A stretch of DNA of 64,000 nt from Betaproteobacteria bacterium (GTDB lineage Bacteria; Bdellovibrionota_B; Oligoflexia; Silvanigrellales; Silvanigrellaceae): contig VGHE01000007.1 in NCBI GenBank assembly GCA_016868315.1, positions 122,058-186,057 of the forward strand. The letters run 5' to 3'. Below, one piece after another: positions 35,196 through 44,046 of the stretch (position 1 is the stretch's first letter; the number at the start of each line of letters is the position of its first letter). Position numbers and translations under genes: made by a program. A model generated the notes under the pieces. That model was not told the origin of the DNA. It ran no database searches and saw only the letters and a list, made by a program, of their open reading frames with translations.

Positions 35196-36322
35196 CAGTT
35201 CTCAGGAACCTGTGCCGCTTTCATTGCATTTCTAATGGCCTCTGAAAGCATTGCGCTATCTCTGACTCCTGTGAACGTAAAATCAACGCTGATGTTACCG
35301 CCGTCAAGAACAGCTTTGAGAACACGTCCTGTTCTGACTTTATTGGGTGGCACTCCGGTCGAGACAAGGCTTTCGCGTACAGCGTTGATGTGCGCGGGGG
35401 TTTCGGCCTCGACTCTGAGTATCTCCCACGACGTGATGGCAGCCTGAAGTGAGCCACCCAGGTCGATGAGGAACGATTGAGACTCAGGAGTCAGCGTGGG
35501 TCGACCCTTGTCGTTAATGAAGTTGATGATGTTATCGAGAGCCAGCTTCACAACATTTGCTGTGACGGTGATGGTAAAGTCCCGTCTTTTAACTTCAGTA
35601 ATGTCCTTGACCTTGCTGACCACTGTAACCTTACGGATCACCAGAGAGTCAGGCTGTCGGATGGGCAGACCAAATTGGATACCACCCATCAGGCTGTAGT
35701 CAGTCCAGTTCTTCAGACCGAGATTGGACGCAAATTTAAAAAGAAATTTCATGTTCAGGTCAGGATTAAAGATCTGATATCCCGTTTGCACCCCAAGTCC
35801 AAAGCCTGCCCCCGAGGTCTTCGCCTCACTGAAATAATCGAGTTGTGCGGGAAAGCGAACCTGAGTAATAAGTCCAGCAAAGAAGCTGTCCGTAATGCGA
35901 TACGAGGGCGAAAATTCAACGAACAGTCCCGAGACTCCGAGCTCACCATCGACGTCACGGGTTCCCTTATCGTCTGTGAGTTTTTCCGTACCTTTGAGCT
36001 TGTAGGAATACCAGCCCAAGCCAGAGTCAAGCAGCCAATCTTTGTAGAGAAATCCAGCAAGACCTTTGATTTCGAGCGCTGTCCCTTTTTTAGCCGAGTT
36101 CAACTCAGTGCTGCGCGGCTTGGCATTCATGATGCCGTACTCGCCGCCGAGAATCGCGCTAAAACCGGACGAAGCACCTTTGACAATCGTCCGAGTGCTC
36201 TTTGTTTTTGTTCCGGTCACACGCTCTTTAGTTGTGGTCTGAGCCAAAGCTGTTGCAGAAGCAAAGCTGAGAAGCGCGGAGCTCAGGGTGAGGCAGTATT
36301 TTTTTGAACGCGAGATTCTCAT
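35174..36322 (-). CDS. Outer-membrane barrel protein with a degenerate OmpA-like domain
   Basis: 382 residues with a signal peptide (CLTLSSALLSFASATALA). Residues about 45-235 show alternating aromatic/glycine strands (GFSAILGGEYGIM; GVSGLFVEFSPSYRITDSFFAGLI) typical of an outer-membrane barrel. The C-terminal part (about 255-350) aligns in layout with an OmpA domain (TLTPESQSFLIDLGGSLQ, then WEILRVEAETPA, then LVSTGVPPNKVRTG). It lacks the G-H-x-D and the R-x-x-A residues that bind peptidoglycan. The start overlaps the end of the intact OmpA-type gene by 4 bp, so the two proteins are coupled and may form a pair. Confidence 0.72.
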   Translation of the reverse strand: MRISRSKKYCLTLSSALLSFASATALAQTTTKERVTGTKTKSTRTIVKGASSGFSAILGGEYGIMNAKPRSTELNSAKKGTALEIKGLAGFLYKDWLLDSGLGWYSYKLKGTEKLTDDKGTRDVDGELGVSGLFVEFSPSYRITDSFFAGLITQVRFPAQLDYFSEAKTSGAGFGLGVQTGYQIFNPDLNMKFLFKFASNLGLKNWTDYSLMGGIQFGLPIRQPDSLVIRKVTVVSKVKDITEVKRRDFTITVTANVVKLALDNIINFINDKGRPTLTPESQSFLIDLGGSLQAAITSWEILRVEAETPAHINAVRESLVSTGVPPNKVRTGRVLKAVLDGGNISVDFTFTGVRDSAMLSEAIRNAMKAAQVPENCQQGTCE

Positions 36323-37848
36323 AGTCCAGTCTCTCCCTGGCTTTCAGGTAAAGGCGAAGTGCCTGGCGCCGGGCTGGGTGGCGCAAATCCCGGAGTATCA
36401 GCTGAGGGTGCAAAACTCGGCGTGTCGCCTCCAGCGGGTGGTGCCTCAGGAGCTTGACCGCCAGTTGCATTGTCGGGTGAACCTGATGAGGGGGCAGTGT
36501 CTGGAGCTCCCGTTTCAGGCGAAGTTTCCTGTGAGTCGGTCGCTGGTCGGCGCGCTGGGCGACGTCCAAAAATATCTCCTTGAAGCTTTGTGATTGACCG
36601 TTGCAAGATACGCGCATCACGCATGCCCTGGACCTTGATTTCAACGCGGCGGTTCTTCGCAAAATCGATTTCAGTCTTTTCTTCTCTGACGAGAAGTTTC
36701 TCTTCGCCATATCCAATGGCTCGGACGTCTTCAGCCGAAACGCCATTTTGAACAAGCACGTTTCGGACGGTGTCTGCGCGGCGCTGCGACAGTCGCTTAT
36801 TGTAGTCGTTGTTACCCTTGGAGTCTGTGTGCCCTTCGACCACAAGTTTTTGCCAATCTGAGCGCTGTGCGGCAAAAATCTGCCCCAAGCCGGACACGAA
36901 CTGATTCGATTTCTCGGTGAGGTCGGCACTGTTGGTTTTGAAGTTGATCATTTGCGAGTCGAAGATGAAGCTCACGTTCTCGTTTTGAATCAGATTCTGT
37001 CCGCGCGTGACAACCACCTTTTTCTGCACCCGGGAGCGGGATTCTACCGTCTTCCGTTCTGTCACTTTGAGGTAAGGAGAGTTGAAAAGATAAGAATAAG
37101 CGCCACCAAACTTAAACACAGAAGCTGTTCGCTGGTTGCCCGTTGTGAGGAACTGCGCAGTTGCAGCGATTCTGAAATAATGCCGTTGCACTCGGTTCTC
37201 ATAGACCAATTGTGGTCCCACAAGAACCCCATATTTTAGCCCCTGATTTTGAACCGACGAGTACAAAGCTTCCTTCGCGCCAAAGAGAGCTGTTGCCGAC
37301 ACACCCGCCTGGAATTGCCCATTGTCAAAACGGAGTCTCGCATTTCCCTCCACGACAGGAAGCGTTTGCGTCGTCGTGTAGCTCACGTTTGGTTTGACTT
37401 CGGTGACCTCAGCATTGACTGTTTCGTAGTCATTCGTGCCACCAATAATGTTGCCATTGAGAGAGTGTGATTGGACTCCAACGAGCACATCCAACCCAAT
37501 TTTCTTGCTAAAGATTCCCACGCCAAGTTTGGGCTCGACAACCCAGCCACTCGACGCTGTTTCCAGCCTCGCGAAAACATTGTTGGAAGCAGGTTTTGTG
37601 GAGATATATCCAGCATCAAAGTGCGGCGTGATAAAAAGTAATCCAGTCCCACTGTGAACATCTCGTGCACGCGTCTCTGTCTTGCTTTTTTCCTCGGTCT
37701 TGCGGATCTCGCCGGCATCAATCGACTTCTTGGCTCCTTCGCGCTCATCCGCAGTGGGTGCCGGAAGTTCCTCTTGGGCGTGCGCCTCCTGGATCGCTAG
37801 CAGCGGCAAAGCAGTCAGCATGGTGGCAATCGCAGTTCTTTGATTCAT
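36319..37848 (-). CDS. OmpA-family outer-membrane protein with Pro-rich tail
   Basis: 509 residues. Signal peptide (TMLTALPLLAIQEAHA), a charged linker, then a predicted barrel (about 65-270, GTGLLFITPHFDAGYIS; YFRIAATAQFLTTGN). The OmpA peptidoglycan-binding domain follows (about 295-425) with INFKTNSADLT and GHTDSKGNNDYNKRLSQRRA, including the diaminopimelate-binding Asp and Arg. The last 75 residues are Pro/Ala/Gly/Ser-rich. It is the first gene of a two-gene operon and has a good promoter upstream. The combination of barrel plus wall-binding domain suggests a structural tether between outer membrane and cell wall. Confidence 0.85.
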   Translation of the reverse strand: MNQRTAIATMLTALPLLAIQEAHAQEELPAPTADEREGAKKSIDAGEIRKTEEKSKTETRARDVHSGTGLLFITPHFDAGYISTKPASNNVFARLETASSGWVVEPKLGVGIFSKKIGLDVLVGVQSHSLNGNIIGGTNDYETVNAEVTEVKPNVSYTTTQTLPVVEGNARLRFDNGQFQAGVSATALFGAKEALYSSVQNQGLKYGVLVGPQLVYENRVQRHYFRIAATAQFLTTGNQRTASVFKFGGAYSYLFNSPYLKVTERKTVESRSRVQKKVVVTRGQNLIQNENVSFIFDSQMINFKTNSADLTEKSNQFVSGLGQIFAAQRSDWQKLVVEGHTDSKGNNDYNKRLSQRRADTVRNVLVQNGVSAEDVRAIGYGEEKLLVREEKTEIDFAKNRRVEIKVQGMRDARILQRSITKLQGDIFGRRPARRPATDSQETSPETGAPDTAPSSGSPDNATGGQAPEAPPAGGDTPSFAPSADTPGFAPPSPAPGTSPLPESQGETGL

Positions 37849-37907
37849 TCAAAGACCCCAATTTCGGATGGTGAGGAGCAGCGCAAACATCATGTTCCGT
37901 TTCCGCG

Positions 37908-37936
37908 ATTATTCTCCTTTTCCCGAATGATGACAA
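37908..37936 (-). promoter_or_regulatory. Putative sigma-70 promoter of the OmpA-type operon
   Basis: Reading the minus strand, TTGTCA (37936-37931) and AATAAT (37913-37908) are exactly 17 bp apart; each matches the consensus at five of six positions. It lies 60 bp upstream of the start at 37848. Confidence 0.6.
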
Positions 37937-37954
37937 TGAAGTAAGTTTGACACG

Positions 37955-37982
37955 AAAAAGGGTCGTCCAGTGTGGACGACCC
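37955..37982 (-). terminator. Intrinsic terminator of the peroxiredoxin gene
   Basis: Ten-base-pair perfect stem GGGTCGTCCA (37982-37973 on the minus strand) with its complement at 37969-37960 and a 3-nt loop. It is followed on the minus strand by TTTTT (37959-37955). It lies 31 bp past the stop of the peroxiredoxin gene. Confidence 0.9.
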
Positions 37983-38013
37983 TTAGTTCAGCGAAAAAGC
38001 CCTGAGAAATTTT

Positions 38014-38598
38014 TCAGTGCTTAGCGAGGTACTTGCTCACGCCGTCTTTGGTTGCCTTCATAGCTTCTTTTCCATTTGCCCAGTTTGCAGGACACACTTC
38101 ACCGTGCTTCTCAACGTGCGCAAGAGCGTCGACCATCCGGATAGCTTCGTCAACGTTACGGCCCAGGGGAAGGTCGTTCACGATTTGGTGACGCACAACG
38201 CCAGCCTTGTCGATCAAGAACAGGCCGCGGAATGCAACTCCGCCGTCCGAAAGAACGTCGTAGTCGCGGGCAATGGTGCGGTGGATATCAGAAACCAGCG
38301 CGTACTGTACGCCTGCAATTCCGCCTTGATCCTTTGGCGTATTCCACCAAGCAAAGTGCGAGAATTTGCTATCGATGCTGCACGCAAGAACTTCAACATC
38401 ACGCTTCTGGAACTCTGCAAGCTTTTCCTGGAAAGCGTGCAATTCTGTGGGGCAAACGAAGGTGAAATCCAACGGATAGAAAAACAGAACCACGCTCTTT
38501 TTTCCGCGATAGTCAGAGAGCTGAACCTCTTTAAAATCACCGTTGATAACTGCTTCTGCCTTAAAATTGGGAGCTTGACGTCCTACCAAAACGCTCAT
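38014..38598 (-). CDS. Typical 2-Cys peroxiredoxin (AhpC/Prx1 family)
   Basis: 194 residues. The peroxidatic cysteine is C49 in DFTFVCPTEL and the resolving cysteine is near 168 in GEVCPANW, so it should work as a disulfide-linked dimer or decamer reducing H2O2 and alkyl peroxides in the cytosol. GGIAGVQYALVSD and the C-terminal YF-like region are normal for AhpC/Prx1. ATG 38598 follows GGAGGT by eight bases; the frame reaches a TTG at 38613. It has its own terminator. No ahpF reductase is adjacent, so thioredoxin or another reductant must serve it. Confidence 0.95.
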   Translation of the reverse strand: MSVLVGRQAPNFKAEAVINGDFKEVQLSDYRGKKSVVLFFYPLDFTFVCPTELHAFQEKLAEFQKRDVEVLACSIDSKFSHFAWWNTPKDQGGIAGVQYALVSDIHRTIARDYDVLSDGGVAFRGLFLIDKAGVVRHQIVNDLPLGRNVDEAIRMVDALAHVEKHGEVCPANWANGKEAMKATKDGVSKYLAKH

Positions 38599-38831
38599 GA
38601 CATGTACCTCCAAAAGGTGCCTTCATACTGTTTTTGACTGTTTGACACTCATTGCGAGTGCGAACGCTAAAGGCGGAGACTCGAACAGTCAAGGTAACCT
38701 CCGTTGGGCGCCGTCTATTTGGCCACTTCAGCCAAAAGGAGGGGGCGAGAATTTCCGAATGCACCCGGTTCGTGTTAGGCACTGCCCGCGTCAGAGGCGT
38801 GTTGGAAAAGGCAAAGACGGTTGGAGATGGA

Positions 38832-39446
38832 ATGACGCAAAATGTTGCTCCTTGGTTGCGGCGATTGCCCAATCAGCTGACATTGCTCAGAATAGCTTGT
38901 ATTCCTGCGGTTGTTGCGCTCATGAACCAAGGCCAAGTGGTTGCCGGATTGGGCGATGATATTGGTTGGTCGACAACAGACATTGCGGCGGGAATCATCT
39001 TTGCTATCGCAGCAATCACCGACTTTTTTGATGGGTGGATTGCACGAAAGTACGGGGTGGAGTCCATTTTGGGCAAACTTCTCGATCCACTTGCAGATAA
39101 ACTTCTCGTTGTCTCGGCGCTCATCATTTTGGTCGAAAAACATCGCCTCGCGGGCTGGATTGCGGTGGTCTTGATCGTGCGTGATTTGGGCATCAACGCC
39201 ATCCGGCTGGCTGCTTTTGAAGACAACATCATGATCTCCTCCAGCTGGCTTGGAAAAACAAAAACCCTATTCCTCGATGTCGGAATTGTTGGCCTCACAG
39301 TGTGGTCAACTTGGGGCTTCTTTTCGTTTGCGACCTGGGGAATGGTTGCCATGTGGCTTGCGCTCTTCGTGAGCCTTTGGAGCGCCGGGGAATACGTTTG
39401 GGGTTACGCTGCGGAACTCAAAAAACGTAACGCAATTGCTCCGTGA
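38832..39446 (+). CDS. pgsA: CDP-diacylglycerol-glycerol-3-phosphate 3-phosphatidyltransferase
   Basis: 204-residue integral membrane enzyme making phosphatidylglycerol phosphate. The CDP-alcohol phosphotransferase motif is complete: DFFDGWIARKYG, then GKLLDPLADK (about 68-93). The N terminus LPNQLTLLRIACIP is typical of PgsA. About five to six hydrophobic segments follow. ATG 38832 has GGAG seven bases upstream. It is divergent from the peroxiredoxin gene over 233 bp, a gap in which I see no gene, only a short inverted repeat (CACTC-N5-GAGTG) near 38647. It ends flush against the stop of the convergent Rsm22-type gene. Confidence 0.92.
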   Translation: MTQNVAPWLRRLPNQLTLLRIACIPAVVALMNQGQVVAGLGDDIGWSTTDIAAGIIFAIAAITDFFDGWIARKYGVESILGKLLDPLADKLLVVSALIILVEKHRLAGWIAVVLIVRDLGINAIRLAAFEDNIMISSSWLGKTKTLFLDVGIVGLTVWSTWGFFSFATWGMVAMWLALFVSLWSAGEYVWGYAAELKKRNAIAP

Positions 39447-40718
39447 TTAGCGCTCCCGTACGAGAAGTTCGAACTCTTTTCCATTTGTGATTTCGTCGCC
39501 GCGCCTGTGTCTGAGTGGTGAAGTCACGCCTTCGCTTATTCCAGCGATCAGCTCTCCTGAGTGAGTACACAGCTTGGTTTTGGCGCCGTGAAGAGCAAGG
39601 TGCGCAATCCTTTCATCGCTTATTGCTGCGATCTCGGCGAGTTTGTTTGACTTAAAATAGACTTGTCTTTTTTGATGACCTTCCTGTTCACCCACAGGAA
39701 TCGGGTCACTGACGCAAACCGCCCAGGCGTTGTTTTTGCACGTCTGTTTTTCGTGAGCAAAGAGGAGATAGGAGAACGCCAGATCTTGATGATCCAGTTG
39801 AGTCCGATGGTCGAGCTCGAGCTGGAACGGTGGGGCTTTAAAGGTTCTTCTGAACCAGCACCAGTCCGGGCGATTCATTGAAGCGCCGAGTGGGCAATTT
39901 GATGTGTGCGGACAGGGAGCAATCAGTTGTAGGTCGCTCCTCTCCTGTAAAATCTGGTCGCGTAACTCAACCAGGTGTCTCGAATGAATCTCCTGTCCAG
40001 GCTCAACAATGAGTAAAATTGAAGGTGTCTGCGTGTCTTCGGTTCTGAGAGCTTTCTGAAGCATCTTGAATGTTTTAAGATGGTGTTTTTGTGGAATCTC
40101 ATTGAACACATTCGATGCGAGAACAACCTCAAATTTTTGATCAGCCGGAACAGATGTTCGCCGTTCGATGTCAATCTGGATTCCTGGAGCAATACACCGC
40201 TCCAGCCAATTTTCTGCCATCCGAACCGCTTTTTCCGAGCGTTCCACTGCAATAATCTTCAGCTGGCTTATTTTCATATTCTTCGCAGGCGTTTGTGCCA
40301 AAGCCTCGCCCAACGCGATTACAAATCCAAACGTGCTGCTCAAAGGACCTGCGCCAAAGTCCAGAACACTGAGAGTCTCTTTTTGGAGAAGCGCAGACAA
40401 TTTCTCGAGTGCAGTTGGCCGGGTAAGAATGTGCCGCGAGCGCTCGATATTTGGAATAAAAAAGGCAGAGAGATAGGCGCTTAAGTGCCTTTCGCTGGAC
40501 ATGTAATCGCGGTCAAGTGCTTCACGGTCTGTGTTAAAGGCTTGCCAGAGTGATTTGGTCAGATCACCAAGCGATTGCAGCGCGCGCTCACGTTCGCCGG
40601 GTTGGTTGCGATGCTTGACGAGCTCTATGAGGTCATTTTCCCAGAGTGTTACCAGAGCGGGAGTGTCGATCAGTGCTTCCGGGGAGCGCGCCGACCACCA
40701 CAATTCTGCATTTTTCAA
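39447..40718 (-). CDS. Rsm22-family rRNA methyltransferase-like protein
   Basis: 423 residues. The helical N-terminal region has SSERHLSAYLSAFFIPN, and the SAM-binding domain has VLDFGAGPLSSTFG. ILLIVEPGQEIHSRHL then leads to the cysteine segment APCPHTSNCPL and DWCWFRR. That Cys pattern is the hallmark of Rsm22/METTL17, in which cysteines ligate an iron-sulfur cluster on the small ribosomal subunit. I chose the TTG at 40718 because CAGGAGAG lies eight bases upstream and it starts 16 bp after mltG; the frame reaches 40787 inside mltG. It is probably a small-subunit assembly factor or methyltransferase. Confidence 0.78.
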   Translation of the reverse strand: MKNAELWWSARSPEALIDTPALVTLWENDLIELVKHRNQPGERERALQSLGDLTKSLWQAFNTDREALDRDYMSSERHLSAYLSAFFIPNIERSRHILTRPTALEKLSALLQKETLSVLDFGAGPLSSTFGFVIALGEALAQTPAKNMKISQLKIIAVERSEKAVRMAENWLERCIAPGIQIDIERRTSVPADQKFEVVLASNVFNEIPQKHHLKTFKMLQKALRTEDTQTPSILLIVEPGQEIHSRHLVELRDQILQERSDLQLIAPCPHTSNCPLGASMNRPDWCWFRRTFKAPPFQLELDHRTQLDHQDLAFSYLLFAHEKQTCKNNAWAVCVSDPIPVGEQEGHQKRQVYFKSNKLAEIAAISDERIAHLALHGAKTKLCTHSGELIAGISEGVTSPLRHRRGDEITNGKEFELLVRER

Positions 40719-40734
40719 AGCTCGTCTCTCCTGA

Positions 40735-41760
40735 TCAGTTGCGGGCAGTGCCCCTGCGGGATGGCAGAATCTGGTACTGGTACACACTTCTTTCGTGGTC
40801 TTTCAAGTTTTTCGAGAAGATATGGCTGCCATCTCCGCGCGACACAAAGAACAGATCCTCGGTGTCAAGAGGATCAACAGCAGCCTCAATGGCCAACAAA
40901 CCTGGACTCGCAATCGGCCCGGGTGGAATTCCGGAGATGACGTATGTGTTGTAGGGAGTTGCTTCGCGCAGGTCACTTTTTCTGATGTTGCCGTCGTAAC
41001 GTTCCCACATTCCATAGATGACAGTTGGGTCGGTTTGGAGGCGCATACCGAGACGCAACCGATTGTGAAAGACCGAGGAGATGTGCCGCCGCTCCTCCGG
41101 TTTTCCTGTCTCTTTCTCGATAATCGAAGCGAGAGTGATGATTTCAAGAGGGGTTAGTTTTCTCGCTCTGCCTTTTTCAATGATGCTTTCGGGTACGGTT
41201 TTTCTGAAGGTGTCGACCATGGTTTTGAGAACCTCTTGAGCTGAGGTTCTCGGATTGAAGGTATAAGTTTCGGGGAAGAGATATCCTTCGACTGAGGCGG
41301 GCTTGGTGGGCAGAGAGGCGAGCAATTTGGGTTCGCGCATGTGTTCGAGCCACTTTTGCTTGCTCGTGTTCGGGAAAACCTTCTCCAGGCGCTCTGCAAT
41401 CTGGAAAGTGTTCCAGCCCTCTGGGATTGTGAAACTGATGGTGATGGTCTGACCCGTGGCTAGAACCGCAGCAATGCGCTTGGGCGACAAGCTGTTCTCA
41501 AGCCGATAATCGCCAGCTTTAACAGTTGCTTTGGGTTGAGTCAGGCGCCAGCCGATCTCAAAAACCTTGGCAGGCACTTTGATTGCCTTGAGCCGTACCA
41601 GTTCGTTGGAAACACTTTGCAGCGTTGCACCTTCGCGCACCTCAAACTCGATTGGGGAGGGAAGCTTTACGGCCGAGTTCCACCAATTCTGAGCCCAGTA
41701 GGCAGCTGAGCCTGTAGCTGCAAACAACAGCAAGAACAACACAAATAATGCGCGAATCAT
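40735..41760 (-). CDS. mltG: Endolytic murein transglycosylase MltG
   Basis: 341 residues: an N-terminal membrane anchor (ALFVLFLLLFAATGSAAYW), a LysM-like segment (about 30-85), then the YceG domain with the catalytic Glu in ASIIEKETG (about 214), RLGMRLQTDPTVIYG and ATPYNTYVISGIPPGPI. It cuts nascent glycan strands and sets their length. ATG 41760 has GGAGG seven bases upstream. It is followed by the Rsm22-type gene. The usual partners pabC/tmk/holB are absent. Confidence 0.94.
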   Translation of the reverse strand: MIRALFVLFLLLFAATGSAAYWAQNWWNSAVKLPSPIEFEVREGATLQSVSNELVRLKAIKVPAKVFEIGWRLTQPKATVKAGDYRLENSLSPKRIAAVLATGQTITISFTIPEGWNTFQIAERLEKVFPNTSKQKWLEHMREPKLLASLPTKPASVEGYLFPETYTFNPRTSAQEVLKTMVDTFRKTVPESIIEKGRARKLTPLEIITLASIIEKETGKPEERRHISSVFHNRLRLGMRLQTDPTVIYGMWERYDGNIRKSDLREATPYNTYVISGIPPGPIASPGLLAIEAAVDPLDTEDLFFVSRGDGSHIFSKNLKDHERSVYQYQILPSRRGTARN

Positions 41761-41910
41761 AGTCATCCTCCGCGAACACGATGATGCTACCGCGTTCTCC
41801 CAGGGGAGAGGACACCCGGCGGACTCTGCACTGTCAATCGTGTGGCACCGCTTACAGGCCTGCGAAAACAAGCCGATCAACGCACAAGAGTGTTGGAGGA
41901 GAGTTCAGTC

Positions 41911-42213
41911 ATGGCTCAGGGATTCAATGAGTTGGAACTTACTCGGATGATGGAAGATCAGGCTGCCCGGTGCGACAGTATGGGGCGCCTGCAAAAGCGC
42001 AACTTCATTCTTCAGCAGCTGCTCACCCGTGTGCAGGGGTTATCCGACGAGGATTTTGAATCGGCCTTCGCTACTTTTTCCTCGATGGTGGAAACACTCG
42101 AGGCTCGGCGCAAGAAGACTGAAGAAGAGCGGGATAAAGTAAACGGCAGACCTAAAGATCTCATCCAGGAGGTCAACCGCAAGGTCACTCAAAGTCGAGG
42201 AACGACAATCTAA
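41911..42213 (+). CDS. Small charged helical protein, unknown
   Basis: 100 residues, nearly all helical, with two charged coiled-coil-like stretches (ELELTRMMEDQAARCDSM; SSMVETLEARRKKTEEERD) and a basic tail. No signal peptide. ATG 41911 has GGAGGAG about nine bases upstream, a strong site that supports a real gene. It is divergent from mltG across 150 bp. Its last 29 bp overlap the convergent lipoprotein gene. Function unknown. Confidence 0.65.
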   Translation: MAQGFNELELTRMMEDQAARCDSMGRLQKRNFILQQLLTRVQGLSDEDFESAFATFSSMVETLEARRKKTEEERDKVNGRPKDLIQEVNRKVTQSRGTTI

Positions 42214-42898
42214 CGTCGAGCTGCTGTGTTTGAATGCTCAGAGCTCCCGGTCGCCAGTCCACTGTGGCTACCCGTTTTTTCCAAAACAAGACCGGCCGGC
42301 TGATTTCAGTCGTAATCCGCATTTCTGGGCGGGATTTGTCATTTTCGCTGCTCCTGAATTCCACCTTGCTCGCCAAAGACCAGAGATTCTTTCCTTGGAG
42401 CTCGATCTCCCGAGCAGTCTTCAACTCCACCGAGGGAGGGTCTTTTTGTTCAAGATTCTTCTCGGCGAAAAGCAATCCTGAGCAGAGCAGCGAACGAGCT
42501 TCTCCAGTACCCATTTGCGCCAGAAAATCGAGTGCAGTGAGAACGTCATCCGGCGCTCGTACACTCTGATCAACGAGCTGCAGTCCAGAGGAATCAATTT
42601 TGAAATTAAGTAGGTCTTCACCAATAGGGTTGAGAATCTGTCCCTGAATCTCACGCTGAGAATCCCAAATCGCTTCGATTCTCGCAGTACCTTGACCTGA
42701 AATGACGAGGTCGGCGCTGAAGCCGCTTTTAGGTTTCAAGCGACATCGACGATGCAGCTCAGCAATGGAGTTTCTAACGTGTTCGGGTTGTGCATCCGTC
42801 GTCCATTCGCGGTTGCTCACACAAGAGAGCAAGAACATGCTGGTGAGCATGAGGGCAAGATTGAAGCACAATGATTTATTTGCGTTTCCCTTGTTCAT
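42185..42898 (-). CDS. Unknown lipoprotein, possibly LolB-like
   Basis: 237 residues. The signal peptide ends in MFLLSC (acylated Cys about 26). The beta-rich body (FSADLVISGQGTARIEAIWD; GQILNPIGEDLLNFKID; GLQLVDQS) has the strand rhythm of the LolB/LppX-type lipoprotein-carrier fold, but I see no diagnostic motif. The C terminus is again beta (VATVDWRPGALSIQTQQ). ATG 42898 has GGAGTGAGC upstream and follows the glutathione-synthetase-like gene directly; GTG 42904 overlaps it by 4 bp. The 3' end overlaps the convergent small gene by 29 bp. Confidence 0.68.
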   Translation of the reverse strand: MNKGNANKSLCFNLALMLTSMFLLSCVSNREWTTDAQPEHVRNSIAELHRRCRLKPKSGFSADLVISGQGTARIEAIWDSQREIQGQILNPIGEDLLNFKIDSSGLQLVDQSVRAPDDVLTALDFLAQMGTGEARSLLCSGLLFAEKNLEQKDPPSVELKTAREIELQGKNLWSLASKVEFRSSENDKSRPEMRITTEISRPVLFWKKRVATVDWRPGALSIQTQQLDVRLSFLDFE

Positions 42899-42900
42899 GC

Positions 42901-43935
42901 TCACTCCATCAAACTCTGAACGATGCTCTTGGAAAGGTTTCGCCCGCTCAAAGATTCATATGCGCGCAGCCCCGTGGGTGAGGTGATGTTGATTTCAGTG
43001 ATGCGGTCACCGATGAAATCGAGTCCTGCGAGAAGAACGCCACGTTTCTTGAGCTCTGTGGCGACTTTTTCAGAGAGCTCCTTTTGGAGTGAGCTCATTT
43101 CAGAAAGCTCTGCGGTACCACCCTGCGCTAGGTTTGCTTCAACCCGACCTTGAGCAGGGCGTCGCACAAAGTCAAAAGCAACACGTCCGTTAGCAACAAA
43201 CACACGACGATCGCCGTGGGTGAAGATTTCCGGCAGAAGGGGCTGGAGAATGATGCGCTCCGTCAGTACGCCTGTGTGCGGGGTGCAGGGGAGCTGCTCT
43301 AGCCAGCTTGCCAACTGTTCGAGTGAGGCGAAGGTCATCACGCCGCGACCACCATGCCCACGCCAAGGTTTGCACAGGACTTTGAAGGTATATTGACTGA
43401 ACTCAGGTTCATTTTTCAGTGTGTCCAGAAGTGATTTTGCGGTCTCAAAGAGCTCGGCGGCATAACCCATGAGCCCCTGGACGGAGTGGGAAATGAGCTG
43501 TGGCACAAGGGCGTAATCAGGAATAACCCCCGCGCGCGCAAGCTGCAACGGAGCCAGTTTTTCATGATGAAGTAGGAGTGCATGGGGCGCGTTCACAACA
43601 ACCCCTTCCGGAAGCTGCGCTAAAATCCAGCAGAGATCGGTGTATCCCTGATCAAATGGTGGGTCTTTACGAATCAAAATGCGCAGGTAGTGCTTGGCTA
43701 GGTCGAATGTTTTGTTGGTGGATGAAGTTTGTGGAGCAGAGTTGGTGAATACTTTTTCAATTTTTACAGGGCTTTTAACCACAACGCTGGAGTTTAAGAC
43801 TTCAATAGCCCCGGCCGTAGTCCAGTGCACAGAGATGCCTAACTCCAAGGCTCCTTGTGCGATTGCCAACGACGAGTCTGAGCCGAAATTGAGCTCGTTG
43901 AGAGGATCGCCCACGATAAGAAGAGCTTGTGTCAT
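42901..43935 (-). CDS. Glutathione synthetase-like ATP-grasp enzyme
   Basis: 344 residues. Strong GshB features: LIRKDPPFDQGYTDLCWIL (about 98-116), a glycine-rich loop in CKPWRGHGGRGVM, GDRRVFVANG, NLAQGGTAEL, and the metal/ADP site LAGLDFIGDRITEINITSP near the C terminus. GshB joins gamma-glutamylcysteine and glycine. The loop reads WRGHGGRGV where GshB usually has 'LDGMGG', and no gshA is nearby, so a related peptide ligase is possible. ATG 43935 is chosen because homology starts at QALLIVGDP. It is first gene of a two-gene unit with the lipoprotein. Confidence 0.82.
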   Translation of the reverse strand: MTQALLIVGDPLNELNFGSDSSLAIAQGALELGISVHWTTAGAIEVLNSSVVVKSPVKIEKVFTNSAPQTSSTNKTFDLAKHYLRILIRKDPPFDQGYTDLCWILAQLPEGVVVNAPHALLLHHEKLAPLQLARAGVIPDYALVPQLISHSVQGLMGYAAELFETAKSLLDTLKNEPEFSQYTFKVLCKPWRGHGGRGVMTFASLEQLASWLEQLPCTPHTGVLTERIILQPLLPEIFTHGDRRVFVANGRVAFDFVRRPAQGRVEANLAQGGTAELSEMSSLQKELSEKVATELKKRGVLLAGLDFIGDRITEINITSPTGLRAYESLSGRNLSKSIVQSLME

Positions 43936-44046
43936 GCGTCGAAGTCCCCAGAAATGTGCCACACATTGAGGTTGATTTTCCCCTCAGACTGGAGAGAATA
44001 GCGCACTTGGAAGTCAAGGGGAAACCAGACACATGTGGGAGTTGAA

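Noticed and set aside
38599-38831. Possible small RNA or extra gene between the peroxiredoxin gene and pgsA
   Set aside because: Apart from a CACTC-N5-GAGTG repeat I found no tRNA-like fold, terminator or conserved RNA motif, and the open frame here lacks protein character.
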